64,000 nucleotides of DNA from Costus lasius (lineage: Eukaryota; Streptophyta; Magnoliopsida; Zingiberales; Costaceae). Every line of letters begins with the position of its first letter. Position 1 is the stretch's first letter. This document shows, one piece after another, positions 35,413 through 47,710 of the stretch. A program made the position numbers and the translations under genes. The notes under the pieces were generated by a model. The model had not been told where the DNA came from and ran no database searches. It saw nothing but the letters and a program-made list of their open reading frames with translations. The stretch is taken from NCBI GenBank assembly GCA_027563935.2, contig JANVAS020000231.1, positions 15,084,001-15,148,000 on the forward strand. The letters are read 5' to 3'.

Positions 35413-37069
35413 TGTTCTACAATACCCAAGAAAAACAGATTAGTACTACTTCGAATCATTTAAACTGGACTTGTTTTAAATGATTACTGCTCCCACTATT
35501 TTAAATTCGAATTGACAACCCACAAAGTCAATCGGGAAGTTTAAGACTTCCTAGTGAGATGGGATCCTTATTTCACATGAGGCTTCGCGTCCCACGAGGG
35601 TGGAATGAGATGCACAAAGTAACCCATGTTTCCTAAGGTGGGCGCGCCGGCCGGTTGCTCCAAGCAACTCCCCTTGTTGAGACAGTCTTGGGCATTTCAT
35701 GTCCAGCGAGGGCTGGATATAACATGAAACCCTAACCTCTCAACGATGCCTCTAGACTTTCACTATGTGCCCAGTACATGTGAATTTCTAGTCAAGTCCA
35801 TTCCTAACCGTTTATGCCCAGGGCCAATGAGTTTCCTTGCGAAGGCACGCCCAGGTTAAAACTGGACTGGGGAAACCATTGTCACCACACACTTTCTAAA
35901 GATAAGTGGGTGTGTCCCACGAGGGTGGGAACCAGTTCACAACTCCACTGATCGATAGCTTAGTGAGGGCTACGCGTTAGAAGGCTTCTAGACTTGATAT
36001 TTTATGAGGGTTTTTAAGGTCTCATCAGTTTTATCTTATGTCTAACAATACAGGCATGCAATCCTATAGTGATAACATAATGATAAAACATCACAGGCAT
36101 GCTTTTAGCAGATAAGGAAAGCAGTAAAAGATGATGTGATCAAAGCCCTTTCAAGACATTGAACCAACCCATGCTAAAAGGAGGTTCAACTCTTGACATA
36201 GGACTCAAGCCCCTAAGATAGACCTATCCTAGTTGCCCTCTATCTTGGTCTTCAAGGTGGGCTCCAAGGTCCTTTCTTCATGGCTTAGCTCTCAAACCTT
36301 AAGGGTAGACCTCAAAGGTTCGGCCAATGCCATGGCCTTCCTCCAAGGAGAATGCGCCACAACGAAAGATGCCAAGTTAGCTAGCTCTCAAACCCAAGGG
36401 TTCGGCCATGCCTAACTTGTGCCATCAAGCAAGGTTGCACCTTTTCCTTGATGCTTGTTGCGCCACCATCCAAGGTGCGCCAACTCCATGCATGCGCCAA
36501 GCTCCAAGTACATGCGCTACCCTAGTCTTCTTAAAAGCAAAAAGAAAAGCGGCACGCAGGCCTCACGAGGAAACATCACAGGCATGCAAAGGGGGGCTTG
36601 ACTAATGATCACAACATTATGCACAATCAAGGTATTTACTCATGCAATTCTACATGCTCATGAAAAACATAAAATCTGAAATTTTACTTTTTCATTAAAA
36701 CCAGTCTCTTTTTCTCATCTTCTTCTCACAAATCTTTTGGTTAATTGCGATTTATTTTTCAAGATGATTTCAGAGATCCTTTTGGCTGGCAATTTTGTCA
36801 GATCAAGAGACTTGGCCAGTCCGAAGACACAATGCCCGTCCTACTTGACAAAACTACGTGCGCCTTTGATCTTTAAATCAGACAAGAAAAATAGTCCAAA
36901 AATCCAAAAGAGATTGAGAGGATGATAGAAACAAGAAACCCTAATTTTTCCTACTTAGAAAAATCGTTTGCCATGCATTATGCTATTTTCGAAAATAGAG
37001 ATATGGCATGTGAGCATGAAAGAAAAGCATAAAACATCGTTCGAGTCTTGCAAGTCGCTCTGATACCAC
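35413..37069 (-). other. Leader of element B
   Basis: 1.66 kb between PBS and gag with no gene. It has a block similar to the leader of A (TGAGATGGGATCC and GCGTCCC near 35555-35600). Just before the ATG (minus) are TACTAAT (+ 35439-35445) and a pyrimidine-rich run ending TATTGTAG at 35417, a good branch point and acceptor. Frames such as 36233-36605 are not conserved. Confidence 0.8.
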
Positions 37070-37215
37070 TGTTGGGAAACCCCGGGGACATTTTACAATT
37101 TTTCAGAGACACATACATACATTGCACAGCGGAAGAATGTCCCCGAAACAGGTCTGTTCCAAAAACCCAGTGAAGATCGCATGCAAGGGGGTCGACACGA
37201 TGAGTTAGAAAATAC
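35417..37215 (-). other. Predicted leader intron of element B
   Basis: Minus-strand donor CTGAG/GTATTT at 37216/37215 in the LTR, and acceptor TTGTAG at 35417, four bases before the gag ATG, with branch-point-like TACTAAT. The intron of about 1.8 kb would contain the PBS and the LTR end. This is an inference from sequence; there is no transcript evidence here. Confidence 0.5.
37057..37068 (-). other. Primer-binding site of B
   Basis: Minus-strand TGGTATCAGAGC, one base from the LTR start at 37070. Complementary to initiator tRNA-Met. Confidence 0.92.
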
Positions 37216-38577
37216 CTCAGAGCAAGATGAGGTCGATGTCGTGATAGGCGCCCAACTGTGCGCCCTCTGCAGTCTCATACACACGGATGCCTCGAGTCCT
37301 CTTCTTCCACGCCCGGTGCTAGCCTCGGGAAGAAGATCCAAGCCTTAGGGAGATGCTCCAACCACCTTGCGCCACCAAGAGAGAAAGATGCACCAAGTGG
37401 TAAGGAAGGAGAAGCTTGCGGCCACTTGATGGAAGAGGAAGAGATTGCGCCAATGCTCCTTGCTCTTGCTCCCTTCTTATGTTCACGCCTCCAAGGATGA
37501 ATCATATAAGAGGGGGCGGCTAGGGTCATATATATAGGGCAAGAGGCGATTAGGGCAAGGGCTAGGATCATGACAAGTGTAGGGCTAGGATGAGGAGGTT
37601 TGATGCAAGGAAAGTCTCCAAGACTTTACCATAAACTTCAATCAACCTTTCCATAATTGCCCAAGTACCATATCAGCCCAAGACATGCCTTAAAGGCATT
37701 CATACCATCAAGGGAGAAGGGCTAGGCGCAAATTGCTTCCTTAATGAAGCAATTTTGCCACCCTAACCCCATTATGCCCCTTAGGCGCCAATGGGGTTGG
37801 GTTTCTCCCCATTATACCCTTTTAGCCTCTCTTCTCTTCATGAGAACTTGTTATTGGGCTTCATTGGATAATGAGCTAGCCCAAACTTCATCCTATGGGT
37901 TGATTAAGCATTTGGATCCAATCCAATGCAACCCTAATCCAAGTGTGACCAACCATGGTCAAATACGGGTCAACCTGCCAAAAATGAAGTTTGGCTCCAA
38001 TAACATTCTTCCATCTCATCAGGCCCATTGGTGCTGATGAAATCTCCCAATTAGATTCGAGTTATCCAATAACTTGATCATAAGGCTTCTCGATCAATAC
38101 GAGAACTCAAGTATCAAGATGTGCGACCCTGTAGGTTCTTCTGACGCTGGCAGTGCTGACCAAAGGTCACCACAAGCAGTGAGTGGCACCTAGCAATGCA
38201 TCGCTGCTACCCAGGTCATTGGAATGGATATCGACATCGACATCCCCATCATCGCAACTAGGTACAGATGCATTACAGTCTCTTTGCCGAACTGATATCC
38301 GATTGGACAAGTGTGTCACCACTTGTTTTCACCCAATCACATGGCTATGACTAAATCAGGTTCTTACCTGGGTATGGCCATACACTCTCAGTCATAGAAC
38401 CATAGAGGAGCTCCATGGATATCATACTTCCCTAAGGAAGGGGCAAATCCTATGTCTGTCCATTGACCTTCTCATATGGGTCGTGATATGCTCAATGACA
38501 ACCGTTATGACTTCCCAACTACGGCGAGGTGTTAGGTTGTATCAAAGCAAGTCGCTAACCATATAGAACGATCAATG
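37070..38577 (-). repeat. 5' LTR of B, part 1
   Basis: + strand start TGTTGGGAAACCCC. It is cut at 38577 by element A after the TSD CAATG (38573-38577) and resumes at 47711. Frames of 78-98 codons here recur at 29648-30580 because both are the same LTR; they are not genes. Confidence 0.95.
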
Positions 38578-40265
38578 TGTTGGGGTATGCCCTTAAGGCT
38601 AATGTTTGAGGCCTTAGGATTCTATGAGTATCATGTAATAAACGCTTATGTTTATAAAGGCATGGTTGTTATTCAGTATGTTATATTGTCTGTTGCAATA
38701 AGTGTACTTCTGAATAATGTCTCAATGCTGTTCAGCTAGGCTGACATGCTATATGTCCTTAGTCGAGATATCTTGGTGAACATGAGACAGCCTTGATATG
38801 GTTAAGACTAATGTGTGTTCTAATCTTATAGGATGCTTCGAGCATGGAATAAGATGTAGACTCATGGGTACATTGGATGTACTGGACAGACCCTACTAGG
38901 ATATTCAATTGCTTGTCACAATGTGAATAATCCTTGTGTGCAACAAGTGGCATACTTCCTCTGACTTGAGATCACTTGTGTTTCTAAATGATGATTGTCA
39001 TTGTTTTGAGGTAGTTCAATATCATTTGAAATATAATGGTTATAGACTATCTTGGATAATGATCATGAGTCAGGTTAGGGCACTAGTGATAGATACAGGA
39101 TTGCCGTCTCCTTGTTTAAGGAGTGTGATGTTCTAAAGGGCCCCCCCCCCTGAATGAGATGATTGAGAATAGTGTATGGCCATACCCTGATGACTATGTT
39201 CATCTGATCTAATCATGCTCATCATATTGGAGCTACAGGCTTGACACGCTTGTCCAATAAGAACATCCAGTGGCAAAGGAAACTTGTATGCCTCGTGAAG
39301 TGGATTCACACTTGTGCTATGGTTTGGGTGTAGTCTTGGAAGACTCTTTCCTTTATATCGGGAGACAGTGATGTGTGGCTAGATACCTCTCGCTGATCGT
39401 GATAACGTAAGTTATCGTTACCGACATTTAAAGGAAACCCTCAGGGTCGCACAATTTGGTGATATGGCTTACTTAAGTCAGATCGTGTGGACTGAATTGT
39501 TTTGGTTCAGTTTAAAGGAGTTTAAACTCTGATTGTAAGTGAGATCTGGTCTGATCATGTTTGATTGATTATGGCTTGGGATCGGTAAGCTTCGATCGAG
39601 AGTGTGGATGCTAGATCGGTGAGATCAAGAGCATCTAGAGATGTACGGTTAGATCTTGAACCTTCATGGTTCATATGAGATTTAGACCATGGCTTGGCTT
39701 GGTTCGATTTGTCATTTGGACCAAATGAGATTGGACCAAATTCAATTGAACTGGTTCACATAAGTGAACGCATGGTTCAATTGAGTTGGCGTTTTGGAAT
39801 GGTTCAAAAGACATGAACGCATGTCTTGATGACTTTCCTTTTATGGAAATCTTGAAACGCCAAAACGCCTATGTTGACTCAACGCCTCTAGGCTTCGATG
39901 CTCTCTCTTGGGTGAGGTATCGTTTGCACAAGGTGGAAGGGTTTTCGAAGAGCAAGACGCTTTCATCTCATCTCCTAAACACAAAGGACAACTTGGCAAT
40001 TTTTGCTAGCACAAGAGTTGCGCAAGGAGGAAGCCTTCATCCCTTGTGTGTGACATCTTTGGAGAAGATCTCTCTTGATCTTTGCTTCCAAGCCGACAAC
40101 CATTCCAATGGCGTTGGTATGATCCCTTTGAGATCTTTTTCGTTTATGCAATGAGTTAATCATATGATCTACATGCGGTCTTGAGGGTGACACCCCTAAA
40201 AGTTTATATGCGCCGCCCCCTTTAGGGTTTCACCCCCTTGCGCTCCCCCTTGAAGGGGACTTTCA
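38578..40265 (+). repeat. 5' LTR of element A
   Basis: 1688 bp, TGTTGGGG...GGGACTTTCA. TATA-like TCCTTTTATGG lies near 39836. ATGGCGTTG at 40108-40116 is followed by donor-like GTATGA at 40117. A poly-C run lies near 39140. A 122-codon frame (39786-40154) is not conserved in other LTRs of the family. Confidence 0.96.
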
Positions 40266-42091
40266 AATGGTATCAGAGCTATGGTTCTTGTAGATTCATA
40301 TGATTGCTTTGAAGTGTTTGTGATCCATAGATGATGCTATGTTGCGCTTACTTGATGCTTTGTTTACATGCGTTTACATGATGCTATGCGCATGTTGTTT
40401 GTTTGCGCTTGTATCATTGTTTCAAGATGTTTGCGCTTATGCCTAGATCTAAGAGTTATCAACATGCTAGATATTTTCTCAAGTGCCGCATGTTGTTTGT
40501 TTGCGCATTGTTGTAGATGTTTTATCAAAACTTACATCTTGCGCGCTTATCACCATTAGATCTACATGGCGCCTGCTATAAACCCTTAGACGGGTTAGTA
40601 GGGTTGAAGTCATCCTATAAGTAAGATCCAACCAGTCTGATCAGACCATCTGACAGCCTAGATGGGTCGACCAGATGGCACCTGTGCGCAAGCACGAGGT
40701 GGCTATAGGTCGACTGCGGACAGGCGTGTAGCGAGGTCTGGTTGAGACAACCATTGAACACACATGAGTTAGGCCCGGGGTCACACCCGCTTGCCAGAAC
40801 TCATGAGGTTGTTCAACCCTTGGCGCATGCATGGTTGACCATTAGGTCAACTCAAGTCAGTAAGGACTTGGTGCATGCAAGGGCAGTGGATCTAACTAGA
40901 TGGATGAGTGGATCCCTATTAATGGACCGTTGTAAGGTAGTAGGGCACATAAGACAAGTAAAATTGATTCCAATGGGATTTCAAAAATTTTATTTTGTCT
41001 ATGGATCACATGTTGATTGAATGATGCCATGATGCTTGTTTATTTAATCTTATGTGGGTTGCCCTTTAATGTGTGCAGTGCTGGGGCCTGCGAGCCTGGT
41101 AAATTGTAAATTATTATTTTTGTGATCTGCGAATCACATTTTTAATTAATTTATTGTATAATTGACCTGCGAGTCAAACTTGTCTAGATAGATTAAAATG
41201 TATTTTAATTAGACAAGAGCACAAAAGCACACATCGCAGAGGTGCATTCAGCTGGTGGGCGCACCTGCGCTGCATTGAGCGCTAGGGCCCTGGGTTGGAC
41301 CAGATGAGATGCAAAAGACCCAAGAAGAGCAAGTGAAGACTTAAGTTGATTTAAGGTCTTACTTAGGCTCTATGGGCTTTTACCACATAAGATCCATGCT
41401 TTCTTTTATTTTCTAAAATACTTAGAATTGCATGAGTTATTTATCTTCTGCTATACCCATAGGATTTGCCTGATAGTAAGAAGATAAAAGACCGTTAAAA
41501 TCCAATGCTAAAATATCAAGCACGTAATGCCTTCTGACGCGAAACCTCACTGTTCTGACTATCGTTGGAGCCGTGTTGTACCCACTTAGTGGGCACGTCC
41601 ATCTATCTTCAGACGGTGCGGGATTTCACCTGCGTGTTACAGAGAAGGGATTTATCGCTTCTCGTTGCTCAGCATAGCACGTGGTGGTCCAGGGAGTAGG
41701 TCGGGTCAGCTTGACCATGTAGGCTACATATGTGGCGCATATGGTAGCACATGGAGGCAGCCATCTGTGGGATCAGAGACTGTGTTGTACCAACTCAGTT
41801 GGCACAGTCTGCTGGATTGCCCAGATGAAGGGGAATCGCACGGGTTGGCGATTGGCAGGGACTGCCTACCAGAAATTAGTACTCGTACTCTCTGTGCATC
41901 TTATCTCGCCTGAGCGGGACGCGGAGACCAAGTATGAAATCTGGATCCCATCTCACTAAAAGAGTTCTACTCTTTCGGGCTGTTTTGCTGGATTTTTTAG
42001 CCAGATAAAAATAGTGAGAAAAAGAATCATTCTTAAGTCCTGATTGATTCTTAACATTGATACTAACCTTGCTGTTCTTGCATTGTTGTAG
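40117..42091 (+). other. Predicted leader intron of element A, from LTR to gag
   Basis: Donor GTATGA at 40117 directly after the codons ATG GCG TTG. Perfect branch-point word TACTAAC at 42061-42067, then a T-rich run and acceptor TTGTAG ending 42091. Length 1975 bp. It contains the LTR end and the PBS. After removal, the ATG at 40108 reads in frame, through ten added codons, into the gag ATG at 42113. Without removal, the TAG of the acceptor closes that frame. Conserved in all seven Angela LTR copies (donor) and in the leaders of G and B (acceptor). No transcript evidence is available in sequence alone. Confidence 0.6.
40268..40279 (+). other. Primer-binding site of A
   Basis: TGGTATCAGAGC two bases after the LTR, complementary to initiator tRNA-Met. 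Confidence 0.95.
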
Positions 42092-42112
42092 ATTCCTGCA
42101 GCAACGAACACC
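40280..42112 (+). other. Leader of element A
   Basis: 1.8 kb between PBS and gag without a gene. It mirrors the leader of G (1829-3621). The GC-richer part near 41560-41960 (with GCGGGACGCGGAGACC and GGATCCCATCTCACT) is shared in outline with the leader of B and could hold packaging or dimerisation signals; that is speculation. Short frames (40742-41020, 41665-41913) are not conserved. Confidence 0.8.
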
Positions 42113-45100
42113 ATGAGCTTCAATGTGCGATCCCTACTGGAAAGGGAGAAGTTTGCTGGGCCAAACTTCTCAGACTGGTTCGGACACCTTAAGATCGTTC
42201 TTAAGGCAGAGAGGAAACTGTATGTCCTCGAGACGGCTGTGCCGCCTCAACCCGCTGCGAACGCCGCAAGGGCGGTTCGTGATGCCTATGAAAAGCATGT
42301 CAATGATAGCATTGATGTCGCTTGCCTGATGCTAGCGTCTATGACGCCACCGCTGCAGCGTCAGCATGAGGATATGTCGGCTATAGAGATTATAGCGAAC
42401 CTCAAGATGCTGTATGCTGCACAGGCGAGGACTGAACGCTATAACCTGACCAAGCTTTTCTTTCAGAGCAAACTGGCTGAAGGGAGCCCAGTGGGAGCTC
42501 ACGTGCTCAAGATGATTGGGCACAAGGAGGCTCTGGAGAAACTGGGGCATACCGTCAACCAGGAGCTTGCTGTAGACATTGTTCTGCAGTCTCTCCCGCC
42601 CTCTTTCGATGCGTTCATTATTAACTTTAATATGAACAAAATCGATTGTACTCCGGCAGAGCTGCTGAATATGCTCTTGACTACTGAGGAGACTCTGAAG
42701 GGAAAGCCTTCAACCTCTGTCTTAATGGTTCCTTCTAGGAACAAGAAGAAGGGGAAGAAGGGCAAAGCCCCTGTCAAGAACTACAGTAAGGCTCTGAAAC
42801 AGAAGGTTAAGCGGTCAAAGGACAACAGGTGTTTCCACTGTGGCCAGATGGGTCACTGGAAAAAGGACTGTAAAGCGCTCCAAGGAGATAAGAGGGGAAG
42901 CATCGCTTCTGGCTCAGGTATATACGTGACGGAAGTCATGGTTTCATCTTCTTCTATTTCATGGGTGTTGGACACTGCATGTGGAGTTCACATTTGTTCA
43001 AATGTACAGGAACTCAAGAGAAGAAGACAGGTGGGACAGCATGAGATGGACCTACGCGTTGGAAACGGGGCACGGGTTGCTGCTGTTGCTGTAGGGGATT
43101 ATTACATCTCATTACCATCTGGGATTGTATTAGAATTAAACAATTGTTACTTTGTACCCAGTATTACCAAAAATATTATATCTATTCCTGCTCTTGTCAG
43201 GAAAGGGTTTTCCTTTGAATGCAAGATTTCAAAGTGTTATCTTACTCTTGATAATATTGTTTATGCTACTGGTTCAATTAACAATGGGTTATTCATGTTG
43301 GACATGGAATATTCTATACAAAATATTGATAATAAGAAAGCCAAGTATGCTGATGACAGCACCTTGCTATGGCATAGTCGTTTAGGCCATATTAACAAGA
43401 AGCGCATTAAGCGGTTGCATGATCATGGACTGCTGGGATCATTCTCCTATGAGGAGATTGATACATGCAAAGCTTGTTTATTGGGTAAAATGATGAAGTC
43501 TCCTTTTCCTAATAAAGGTCAAAGGGCTTCAGGTTTACTTGACCTTATACACAGTGATGTGTGTGGGCCGTTTAGTAAACATGCCAGAGGTGGATATTCG
43601 TACTTTATTACCTTTACTGATGATTTCAGTAGGTATGGTTATGTCTATCTTATGAGACATAAGAGTGAATCTTTTGACAAGTTCAAAGAGTTCAAGAATG
43701 AAGTACAGAATCAGCTAGGCTGAAATATCAAGGCACTTCGTTCTGATCGAGGTGGAGAATACTTGAGTCATGCGTTTACTGACTATCTAAAAGAGTGTGG
43801 GATTATCTCACAGCTCACTCCGCCAGGAACACCGCAATGGAATGGTGTGTCCGAGAGGAGAAATAGAACGTTACTTGATATGGTTCGTTCTATGATGAGT
43901 CAGGCTACTTTACCTTACTCCTTTTGGGGATTTGCACTGGAAACAGCTGCAAAGGTACTAAACCGAGTGCCATCCAAGGCAGTTTCAAAGACGCCATATG
44001 AGTTGTGGTATGGGAAACAGCCGAGCTTGACATTTATAAAGATCTGGGGTTGCGAGGCTTATGTCAAAAAGCTCGCCTCTGGGAAACTAGAGAGCAGATC
44101 TGAGAAATGCATCTTTGTCGGTTACCCTAAGGAAACTAAGGGTTATTATTTCTACGATCCCAAAGAGAACAAGGTATTTGTTGCTCGGACGGCAATATTT
44201 CTTGAGAAGGAGTTTCTTCTGCAAGAAGCCAGTGGGAGAGAAATAAAGCTGGATGAGAATCCAGAGGAAGGACAAAGTAGTCAAGCACAGTTGGATGTGC
44301 ATGAGCCGGTAGAGCAGGTTATTGAACAACCTGAGGCTCAGATATCACGGGAACCGCGAAGATCGGGAAGGATCCGTCGTCAGCCTGAGCGTTATGACGG
44401 AGTCTACATCATTGATAATGATGAACCCCTAACTTATGCGGATGCGGTCAGTGGACCGGAGTCAGCTAGATGGCTTGAAGCTATGCGAGCCGAGATGGAC
44501 TCCATGTCAGATAACCAAGTCTGGGATTTGGTTGATCCGCCTCCGGGAGTGATCCCTATAGGCTGTAAATGGATCTTCAAGAAGAAGATTGACATGGATG
44601 GTAACGTAGTTACGTATAAAGGCAGGCTAGTAGCGAAAGGTTTCAAACAAATCTACGGGATAGATTATGATGAAACTTTCTCTCCTGTAGCCATGTTCAA
44701 GTCTATTCGGATTCTTTTCGCAATAGCTGCATATTATGATTATGAGATCTGGCAAATGGATGTGAAGACGGCTTTCCTTAATGGAAATCTGGATGAGGAT
44801 GTGTATATGACACAACCTGAAGGTTTCACTAATCCATCAGATCGTCATAAAATATGCAAGTTAAAGAAGTCCATTTATGGACTTAAACAAGCATCTAGAA
44901 GCTGGAATATTCGTTTTGATGAATCAATCTCTGAGTTTGGTTTCATCAAGAATGAAGATGACCCGTGTGTATATAAGAGGTTTAGTGGGAGCGTAATTAC
45001 TTTCCTAGTCCTCTACGTCGATGATATCTTAATCATTGGAAACGATATTCCTGAACTGCATGCTGTTAAAGCATGGTTAGGAAAATGTTTCCAGATGAAA

Positions 45101-45997
45101 GATCTAGGAGAAGCAGCCTATGTACTAGGTGTGAAGATCTACAGGGATAGATCTAAGAGGCTTCTCGGGCTGTGCCAGAGTACTTACATCGATAAAGTCC
45201 TGGAGAGATTTCATTTAGAGAATTCTAAAAGAGGATATCTTCCAGTCAGACATGGTCTGAATCTTTCAAAGAATCAGTGTCCACAAACACAGACTGAGAA
45301 AGATGAAATGGACAATACGCCTTATGCTTCGGCTATTGGATCCATTATGTATGCGATGTTGTGTACTCGCCCAGACGTCGCTTACGGGTTAAGCGTGACC
45401 AGTCGGTTCCAAAGTAATCCAGGTATGGCGCACTGGATTGCAGTCAAGAACATTTTAAAATATCTTCGGAGGACCAAAGATATGTTCTTGATATATGGTG
45501 GTCAGGAAGAACTCAGTATTGAAGGATATACTGACGCTTCATTCCAGTCGGACCAGGATGATTTCCGATCGCAATCAGGCTATGTTTTTAGCTTGAATGG
45601 TGGAGCAGTGGTGTGGAAGAGTTTCAAACAGTCTACTGTTGCTGATTCCACAACAGAAGCCGAGTATGTTGCAGCCTCGGAAGCATCCAAGGAGGCAGTG
45701 TGGATTCGTAAGTTCATTCAGGAACTTGGTGTCGTTCCTTCGAGTGCAGATCCTTTGGTTATCTTCTGTGATAACACTGGAGCAATCGCACAAGCAAAGG
45801 AACCACGGTCGCACCAGAAGTCCAAGCACATACAGAGACGGTTTCACTTGATCCGGGAGATCATTGATCGTGGCGAGATCAAAATCTGCAAGGTTCATAC
45901 AGATGACAATCTAGCTGACCCGCTTACCAAGCCTCTGGCGCAGCAGAAGCATGAGAAGCACTGTAATAATATGGGTTTGAGATTTCTCAACCATTAG
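42113..45997 (+). pseudogene. Gag-Pol polyprotein of element A, one nonsense codon
   Basis: A single frame of 1294 sense and nonsense codons from ATG 42113 to TAG 45997, closed only by TGA at 43721-43723 (an Arg CGA in relatives; a CpG C-to-T change). Order: UBN2-type gag; CCHC knuckle CFHCGQMGHWKKDC from 42830 (codon 240); protease D-T-A at 42971 (codon 287); integrase zinc site (HSRLGH...CKACLLGK) and core FTDDFSRYGY, SDRGGEY, NGVSERRNR; RT with QMDVKTAFLNG and YVDD at 45014-45025; RNase H with YTDASFQ, ADSTTEAEY and NLADPLTK. The nonsense codon sits in the integrase core, just before SDRGGEY, so RT and RNase H would be lost. Gag-Pol in a single frame is normal for Copia. The N-terminus may begin upstream by splicing (see intron). 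Confidence 0.95.
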
Positions 45998-46000
45998 ATT

Positions 46001-46017
46001 AAGTGCAAGTGGGAGAT
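46001..46017 (+). other. Polypurine tract of A
   Basis: AAGTGCAAGTGGGAGAT, abutting the 3' LTR start at 46018. Confidence 0.9.
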
Positions 46018-47705
46018 TGTTGGGGTATGCCCTTAAGGCTAATGTTTGAGGCCTTAGGATTCTATGAGTATCATGTAATAAACGCTTATGTTTATAAAGG
46101 CATGGTTGTTATTCAGTATGTTACATTGTCTATTGCAATAAGTGTACTTCTGAATAATGTCTCAATGTTGTTCAGCTAGGCTGACATGCTATATGTCCTT
46201 AGTCGAGATATCTTGGTGAACATGAGACAGCCTTGATATGGTTAAGACTAATGTGTGTTCTAATCTTATAGGATGCTTCGAGCATGGAATAAGATGTAGA
46301 CTCATGGGTACATTGGATGTACTGGACAGACCCTACTAGGATATTCAATTGCTTGTCACAATGTGAATAATCCTTGTGTGCAACAAGTGGCATACTTCCT
46401 CTGACTTGAGATCACTTGTGTTTCTAAATGATGATTGTCATTGTTTTGAGGTAGTTCAATATCATTTGAAATATAATGGTTATAGACTATCTTGGATAAT
46501 GATCATGAGTCAGGTTAGGGCACTAGTGATAGATACAGGATTGCCGTCTCCTTGTTTAAGGAGTGTGATGTTCTAAAGGGCCCCCCCCCCTGAATGAGAT
46601 GATTGAGAATAGTGTATGGCCATACCCTGATGACTATGTTCATCTGATCTAATCATGCTCATCATATTGGAGCTACAGGCTTGACACGCTTGTCCAATAA
46701 GAACATCCAGTGGCAAAGGAAACTTGTATGCCTCGTGAAGTGGATTCACACTTATGCTATGGTTTGGGTGTAGTCTTGGAAGACTCTTTCCTTTATATCG
46801 GGAGACAGTGATGTGTGGCTAGATACCTCTCGCTGATCGTGATAACATAAGTTATCGTTACCGACATTTAAAGGAAACCCTCAGGGTCGCACAATTTGGT
46901 GATATGGCTTACTTAAGTCAGATCGTGTGGACTGAATTGTTTTGGTTCAGTTTAAAGGAGTTTAAACTCTGATTGTAAGTGAGATCTGGTCTGATCATGT
47001 TTGATTGATTATGGCTTGGGATCGGTAAGCTTCGATCGAGAGTGTGGATGCTAGATCGGTGAGATCAAGAGCATCTAGAGATGTACGGTTAGATCTTGAA
47101 CCTTCATGGTTCATATGAGATTTAGACCATGGCTTGGCTTGGTTCGATTTGTCATTTGGACCAAATGAGATTGGACCAAATTCAATTGAACCGGTTCACA
47201 TAAGTGAACGCATGGTTCAATTGAGTTGGCGTTTTGGAATGGTTCAAAAGACATGAACGCATGTCTTGATGACTTTCCTTTTATGGAAGTCTTGAAACGC
47301 CAAAACGCCTATGTTGACTCAACGCCTCTAGGCTTCGATGCTCTCTCTTGGGTGAGGTATCGTTTGCACAAGGTGGAAGGGTTTTCGAAGAGCAAGACGC
47401 TTTCATCTCATCTCCTAAACACAAAGGACAACTTGGCAATTTTTGCTAGCACAAGAGTTGCGCAAGGAGGAAGCCTTCATCCCTTGTGTGTGACATCTTT
47501 GGAGAAGATCTTTCTTGATCTTTGCTTCCAAGCCGACAACCATTCCAATGGCGTTGGTATGATCCCTTTGAGATCTTTTTCGTTTATGCAATGAGTTAAT
47601 CATATGATCTACATGCGGTCTTGAGGGTGACACCCCTAAAAGTTTATATGCGCCGCCCCCTTTAGGGTTTCACCCCCTTGCGCTCCCCCTTGAAGGGGAC
47701 TTTCA
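46018..47705 (+). repeat. 3' LTR of element A
   Basis: 1688 bp, the same length as the 5' LTR and about 99.5% identical by eye. It keeps ATGGCGTTG (47548-47556) and donor GTATGA (47557). It is followed by TSD CAATG. Confidence 0.96.
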
Positions 47706-47710
47706 CAATG

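Larger units (their letters stand above)
38578..47705 (+). mobile_element. Near-intact Angela-lineage Copia element A
   Basis: 9128 bp with two 1688-bp LTRs (38578-40265, 46018-47705), PBS, 1.85-kb leader, one long gag-pol frame, PPT and perfect TSD CAATG (38573-38577, 47706-47710). By eye the LTRs differ at about eight positions, all transitions, so it is the youngest Copia insertion here. The coding region has a single nonsense codon. It interrupts the 5' LTR of B. Confidence 0.97.

Noticed and set aside
39786..40154. 122-codon open frame in the LTR of element A, repeated at 47226-47594
   Set aside because: It is repeated only because both LTRs of one element are near-identical. It is broken in the other LTRs of the family and has no recognisable domain.
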